64,000 nt of DNA from Membranihabitans marinus (GTDB lineage: Bacteria; Bacteroidota; Bacteroidia; Chitinophagales; Saprospiraceae). The notes beneath the pieces are model-generated. The model was not told the DNA's origin, did not search any database, and saw only the letters and a list, made by a program, of their open reading frames with translations. A program made the translations under genes and the position numbers. Location: NCBI RefSeq assembly GCF_019802045.1, contig NZ_JAHVHU010000007.1, positions 62,001-126,000 of the forward strand, read 5' to 3'. This document shows positions 60,632-64,000 of the stretch, in pieces (position 1 is the stretch's first letter; each line of letters starts with the position of its first letter).

Positions 60632-62518
60632 TTAATTGGTTTTCACTACTTTGCGATGGACCACGGCTCCCGTTCGTAGATCAGTCAATTTGAGAAATAC
60701 AACTCCATGTGGCACATCCTGTATATCCAGGGAATCGCCAGGATGAATAAGTGTTGTTTTTAATGTACGCCCGGTGGTATCCATGACAGCTACGCGGAAC
60801 GCACCCTCCAATCCACTAAAGCGTACAGTACCAGAAGCGGGATTGGGAAACACCACGATGGATGAATCCATCCACTTATTCTCAGCAGTCGAAGTACGCA
60901 CCTCGCAGCCCTTATAACTCTGTACCGCTTCTATAATCGCTTTATATTTTGGCGCAGGAATCAGATCGGTATCCTGATCCATGGATTCCAAAATTCCCCA
61001 GCTGCCATACCGGGCACTCCGGGCAGAGACAAAAGAGAAATTCATCATCAACCACGGTTCATCGCCTTGATGAATGGACCGCAATGCGGAAAACCATTCC
61101 TGATAAAGATGGTACATGGCGGTATCGCGCTGGATATCGAGCAATGCCTGAGCATAAGAGGGCTCTACACCGAATGGGTGCGGTGTAAAATGTTGTCCGC
61201 CTTCATAAAAAGCCAGGGTTTTACCCAGTGAACTGGCGATGGTTTGCACTTCCTCAATAAAGTGAACCCCCTGCGTCATATTTTGCCGGACAAACCGAGC
61301 CAGATCAGCCACAGTGGCAGCGCTCCCCAGATTATCGAGAGTTTCATCCCCATCTTCATTGAAAGAAAAGTAATAGGTTGGAGCCACTGCATCAAATGAT
61401 TCGGGATCGACATTTCGCACCACTCGTTCCGCCACATCGGTCCAGCCAGTCTGCACGCCCACCACTCGGGTAGTTCTGTGGAGTTCTCCGTCGAATTCAT
61501 CCGTCCAGTAATCGAGCATCCGCTGTATAAACGGAACGGTTCCTTCCGGCCAGATGGCATCGGTCTCCTCTACACCATATTTATTCGTCCAGTGGGTCTG
61601 TCCAAAGATCCAGTTCCAGATCTCATTGCTGTATTCTACGGTTATATTAAGATCTGGCTTGAGATGATCTCTAAAGTACCGGGCCATTTTCCGAATATAA
61701 TCCTCACTGGCTGTATGTGGCACACACACCCATCCATCGATATTTTCCTGATTCATCAACGCCACCATCATCTCATAAGGAACCCCCTTATTATAAGCCC
61801 AGGTATAATGATCCATTTGACTACGTTCTGCCCAGTCCACCAGATTGTCATCTGCGATATCTCCGGGACCGGATTGCCCCCAGTTATTGGTCTGTCCCCA
61901 GTCCATGAAACGCACCGAATTGAAGGGTTGCAGTTTTTCCAGCCACAAATCATAGAAAGGCTGTGTCTGATACGTAGACTCTGTACCGGGCATCAATACC
62001 CGAATGTTGCGTATGGGGTTATCCTTTTCAGATCGTCGGATGGTCATTTCCAGAATACCCTCTTTCGGTGTAGGGAAGTCAAAAACGATGCGGTGATCCC
62101 CGGTTTGCTTCAGGTTCTTGTGTCCGCCCCAAAAGCTGAGCTCCCCGTCACCTTCCCACAGAACCGTATACGCTCCGGCCGGCCATCCATCGGTAATAGC
62201 CCATATAGTGACCACCCGCTGTGGATAGTCTGATCCGGGTACATTTTGAGGCACATGGGTAGGATAACCATCCTCCCGGAAAGTCATCTCATCTTTGAAG
62301 CCTGAATTAAAAGGATCATTGGGGTCTCCGACCGACTTTGTGTACCAGGTCCGGGAAGTACGCATAAGGTCCACAAAAGGTATTTCTGTTCCATAGTCTG
62401 CCAATCCGGCCAGATTGGTTCCGAAATTGAGTTTGCAGCTATCTGGTATTTGACCAAACGCTATGGGTCCACCACTTAACAACACACCTATAAAAATTAA
62501 AAACCGCAAAGGGGACAT
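60632..62518 (-). CDS. T9SS-secreted glycosidase-like protein of unknown family
   Basis: The 628-residue protein has a signal peptide ('GGPIAFGQ') and a C-terminal ~80-residue type IX secretion sorting domain ('VVFPNPASGTVRFSGLEG', 'GVVFLKLTDLRTG', ending 'VVKTN'). Between them is a beta-rich part (~30-185; 'AITDGWPAGAYTVLWEGDGELSF') and a TIM-barrel-like part with 'FNSVRFMDWGQTNNW', 'ITVEYSNEIWNWIFGQTHW' (Asn-Glu as in clan GH-A acid/base sites) and 'AFYEGGQHFTPHPFG' (a second Glu). This pattern suggests an unassigned retaining glycosidase or glycan-binding protein. It faces the GH9 gene and shares its likely polysaccharide context. Confidence 0.8.
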   Translation of the reverse strand: MSPLRFLIFIGVLLSGGPIAFGQIPDSCKLNFGTNLAGLADYGTEIPFVDLMRTSRTWYTKSVGDPNDPFNSGFKDEMTFREDGYPTHVPQNVPGSDYPQRVVTIWAITDGWPAGAYTVLWEGDGELSFWGGHKNLKQTGDHRIVFDFPTPKEGILEMTIRRSEKDNPIRNIRVLMPGTESTYQTQPFYDLWLEKLQPFNSVRFMDWGQTNNWGQSGPGDIADDNLVDWAERSQMDHYTWAYNKGVPYEMMVALMNQENIDGWVCVPHTASEDYIRKMARYFRDHLKPDLNITVEYSNEIWNWIFGQTHWTNKYGVEETDAIWPEGTVPFIQRMLDYWTDEFDGELHRTTRVVGVQTGWTDVAERVVRNVDPESFDAVAPTYYFSFNEDGDETLDNLGSAATVADLARFVRQNMTQGVHFIEEVQTIASSLGKTLAFYEGGQHFTPHPFGVEPSYAQALLDIQRDTAMYHLYQEWFSALRSIHQGDEPWLMMNFSFVSARSARYGSWGILESMDQDTDLIPAPKYKAIIEAVQSYKGCEVRTSTAENKWMDSSIVVFPNPASGTVRFSGLEGAFRVAVMDTTGRTLKTTLIHPGDSLDIQDVPHGVVFLKLTDLRTGAVVHRKVVKTN

Positions 62519-62593
62519 ATCGATTAATTTGGGATGAAATTAAATAATCTAACGTTTATGCCGCTTTAAATAGTTTAAAATTTTCATTTTCAT

Positions 62594-62601
62594 TACCTTG
62601 T
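62594..62601 (+). promoter_or_regulatory. possible -7 element (TACCTTGT) for the GH20 gene
   Basis: The same octamer as before the sulfatase gene (941-948). It is 21 nt before the ATG at 62623 and 57 nt before the ATG at 62659. It would allow either start. Confidence 0.3.
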
Positions 62602-62658
62602 CTTCTATGGTAGCATACGAGAATGTCTCTAACAGTTATTGCGGTCAAAAAAGCACAC

Positions 62659-64000
62659 ATGAAATTGCTTCCGATAAAATGTATCATTTTCCTTTTGGCG
62701 GGCTTTTCTTTTTTTTCGTCCTGCCGGAAAGATCTTAAATTACAGCCCATCCACATCATTCCAGAGCCTGTCTCCGTTCAGGCACTGCATTTATCTCCTT
62801 TTGTAATCGATGATCATTCGATCATCTACATCACGGATTCTTCGATGATGCTCCCGGCTCAACTTTTACTTACAACCCTTGGCGGGGGTTATAAAATAAG
62901 AATGATCGACCGCACCTTATCGACCCACAGCGGGATTTCCTTAAGACATTCTACGGATACCAGCATACGCGACCAAGGTTACAACCTGGAAATCCACACG
63001 CAAAGCATCGTGATCTCCGCCCATGACACTCCCGGACTGTGGCACGGCGTTCAATCACTCCGGCAATTATTGCCGGCTGATCCGGCAGAAATCAGCACGG
63101 CTTCGTTACCCTCTTTGGTCATTAATGACTATCCCCGGTTTGGTTGGCGGGGCATGCATTTGGATGTTTCCCGACATTTTATGCCGGTACCCTTTATAAA
63201 AAAATACATTGATATGCTTTCATTCCACAAGCTCAATGTGTTTCACTGGCATCTTGTCGATGGCATCGGATGGCGAATTGAGATAAAATCCCATCCCGAA
63301 CTCACAGAGGTCGGAGCTTGGCGGGTCGTCAAAGAAGACAAAAAACCCTGGGAGGATTTTGAAGTGTGGAGATCAGGAGACCCCCGGCCCAAATACGGTG
63401 GATTTTATACCCAGGAAGACATACGAGAGGTGGTCGCTTATGCCACCCAAAAAGGCATTACGGTGTTGCCCGAAATTGAGCTGCCCGGCCACTCGGAAGT
63501 TGTATTTGAGTGCTACCCCGAACTTCGATGCATCGATGAAAAGGGCGATTACCTCCCGAACATCGGTGTATATTGCGCGAACCTCCAGGCTTCCTATGAT
63601 ATACTCGAAGATGTATTGGTGGAAGTCATGGATCTTTTTCCATCCGAATACATCCATATTGGGGGCGATGAGGTGAACAAAAGCAACTGGACCCAATGTG
63701 CCCGGGATAAAAAACTCATGGAACGTGAACACTATACACCGGAAGAAGTACAAAGTCATTTTGTCAATCATTTTGACCGGTTTTTACGGGACCATGATCG
63801 AAAAATGATGGGTTGGCACGAAATTCTGGAAGGCAATTTAAGCCCTTCGGCAGCGATTATGTATTGGGGGAATGGTCGAGCGGACGATGTGGATGAAATG
63901 CTCCGGGAAGGTCATGAATCCGTGCTGACGCCAGGCAATATTTATTATTTTGATCATTATCAAAGCACCAGCAAACACGAACCTCCGGCATTCGGAGGGC
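62659..64000 (+). CDS. beta-N-acetylhexosaminidase, GH20 (3' truncated by window edge)
   Basis: The frame is open from the ATG at 62659 to the window end (447 codons visible). It starts with a lipoprotein signal (hydrophobic core, 'FSFFSSC', Cys22). An alpha/beta N-terminal GH20b domain follows ('PGLWHGVQSLRQLLPA', 'PSLVINDYPRFGWRGMHLDVSRHFMP'). The barrel has 'KLNVFHWHLVDGIGWRIEI', 'PEIELPGHSEV' and 'YIHIGGDEVNKSNW', whose Asp-Glu pair is the catalytic site that uses the substrate acetamido group. Then comes 'MMGWHEILEG'. It removes terminal GlcNAc or GalNAc from glycans. An in-frame ATG at 62623 is possible. Missing C-terminal part is beyond the window. Confidence 0.95.
   Translation, partial: MKLLPIKCIIFLLAGFSFFSSCRKDLKLQPIHIIPEPVSVQALHLSPFVIDDHSIIYITDSSMMLPAQLLLTTLGGGYKIRMIDRTLSTHSGISLRHSTDTSIRDQGYNLEIHTQSIVISAHDTPGLWHGVQSLRQLLPADPAEISTASLPSLVINDYPRFGWRGMHLDVSRHFMPVPFIKKYIDMLSFHKLNVFHWHLVDGIGWRIEIKSHPELTEVGAWRVVKEDKKPWEDFEVWRSGDPRPKYGGFYTQEDIREVVAYATQKGITVLPEIELPGHSEVVFECYPELRCIDEKGDYLPNIGVYCANLQASYDILEDVLVEVMDLFPSEYIHIGGDEVNKSNWTQCARDKKLMEREHYTPEEVQSHFVNHFDRFLRDHDRKMMGWHEILEGNLSPSAAIMYWGNGRADDVDEMLREGHESVLTPGNIYYFDHYQSTSKHEPPAFGG

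Overview
The window reads as chromosomal DNA of a free-living, probably aquatic member of the Bacteroidota that degrades polysaccharides. The signs are a SusC/SusD pair, a type IX secretion (T9SS) C-terminal sorting domain, Bacteroidota-type promoters (TAnnTTTG about 20-25 nt before the start codon), A-rich leaders instead of Shine-Dalgarno sites, many lipoproteins with a short N-terminal lipobox, and a CzcA permease fused to a TolC-like domain. I cannot place it below phylum. I found no rRNA, tRNA or CRISPR array by reading.

Layout. 1-5.3 kb: the 3' part of a SulP anion transporter, a lipoprotein sulfatase, and a convergent pair encoding a di-haem MauG-type peroxidase and a beta-helix/cytochrome c fusion. 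5.3-6.4 kb: mostly non-coding, but holding a compact transcription unit with a Bacteroidota promoter, a 23-codon Arg/Trp-rich ORF and a very strong terminator. 6.4-11 kb: SusC/SusD. 11.1-16.4 kb: a palindromic intergenic element, a DEFD-box RNA helicase, a beta-barrel protein, a DUF1456 protein and an unusually long Cys/Met-type PLP enzyme. 16.4-25.2 kb: a catabolic cluster with a Tat-exported enolase-superfamily enzyme, a Tat-exported xylose-isomerase-like TIM barrel and two very large haem-binding lipoproteins, which together suggest sugar or sugar-acid oxidation outside the cytoplasm. 25.3-30 kb: a HigB remnant, an EEP-family lipoprotein, an amidohydrolase pseudogene beside a second palindromic element, an M20 amidohydrolase, a nitrilase-family amidase and OsmC. 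30-36.9 kb: envelope genes (beta-barrel, glucosaminidase with LysM, TPR lipoprotein, a short BatD-like protein) and a tandem pair of small secreted paralogues.

37.4-42.3 kb: a YdbS/YdbT-like PH-domain pair, then an ECF sigma, membrane anti-sigma and outer-membrane protein operon with a plausible autoregulated ECF promoter. 42.5-49.1 kb: a TetR-headed HAE1-type RND multidrug efflux operon. 49.2-50.6 kb: an HhH-domain membrane protein, a 69-bp palindrome and a MazEF module whose operator overlaps its promoter. 50.6-58.5 kb: a divalent-metal CzcB/CzcA(TolC) efflux operon and its OmpR-type two-component system; both promoter regions carry a similar 11-bp-period direct repeat. 58.7-64 kb: a glycan-degradation group with a GH9 endoglucanase, a T9SS-secreted glycosidase-like protein and a GH20 beta-hexosaminidase cut by the window end.

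Common themes are uptake and breakdown of (sulfated) polysaccharides, extracytoplasmic haem proteins, and envelope efflux and stress control. Several gene gaps carry palindromic elements without transposases, and some of these look like mobile, MITE- or REP-like repeats. The least explained items are the Arg/Trp mini-gene (5.8 kb), the haem-lipoprotein cluster (16-25 kb) and the T9SS glycosidase-like protein (60.6-62.5 kb).
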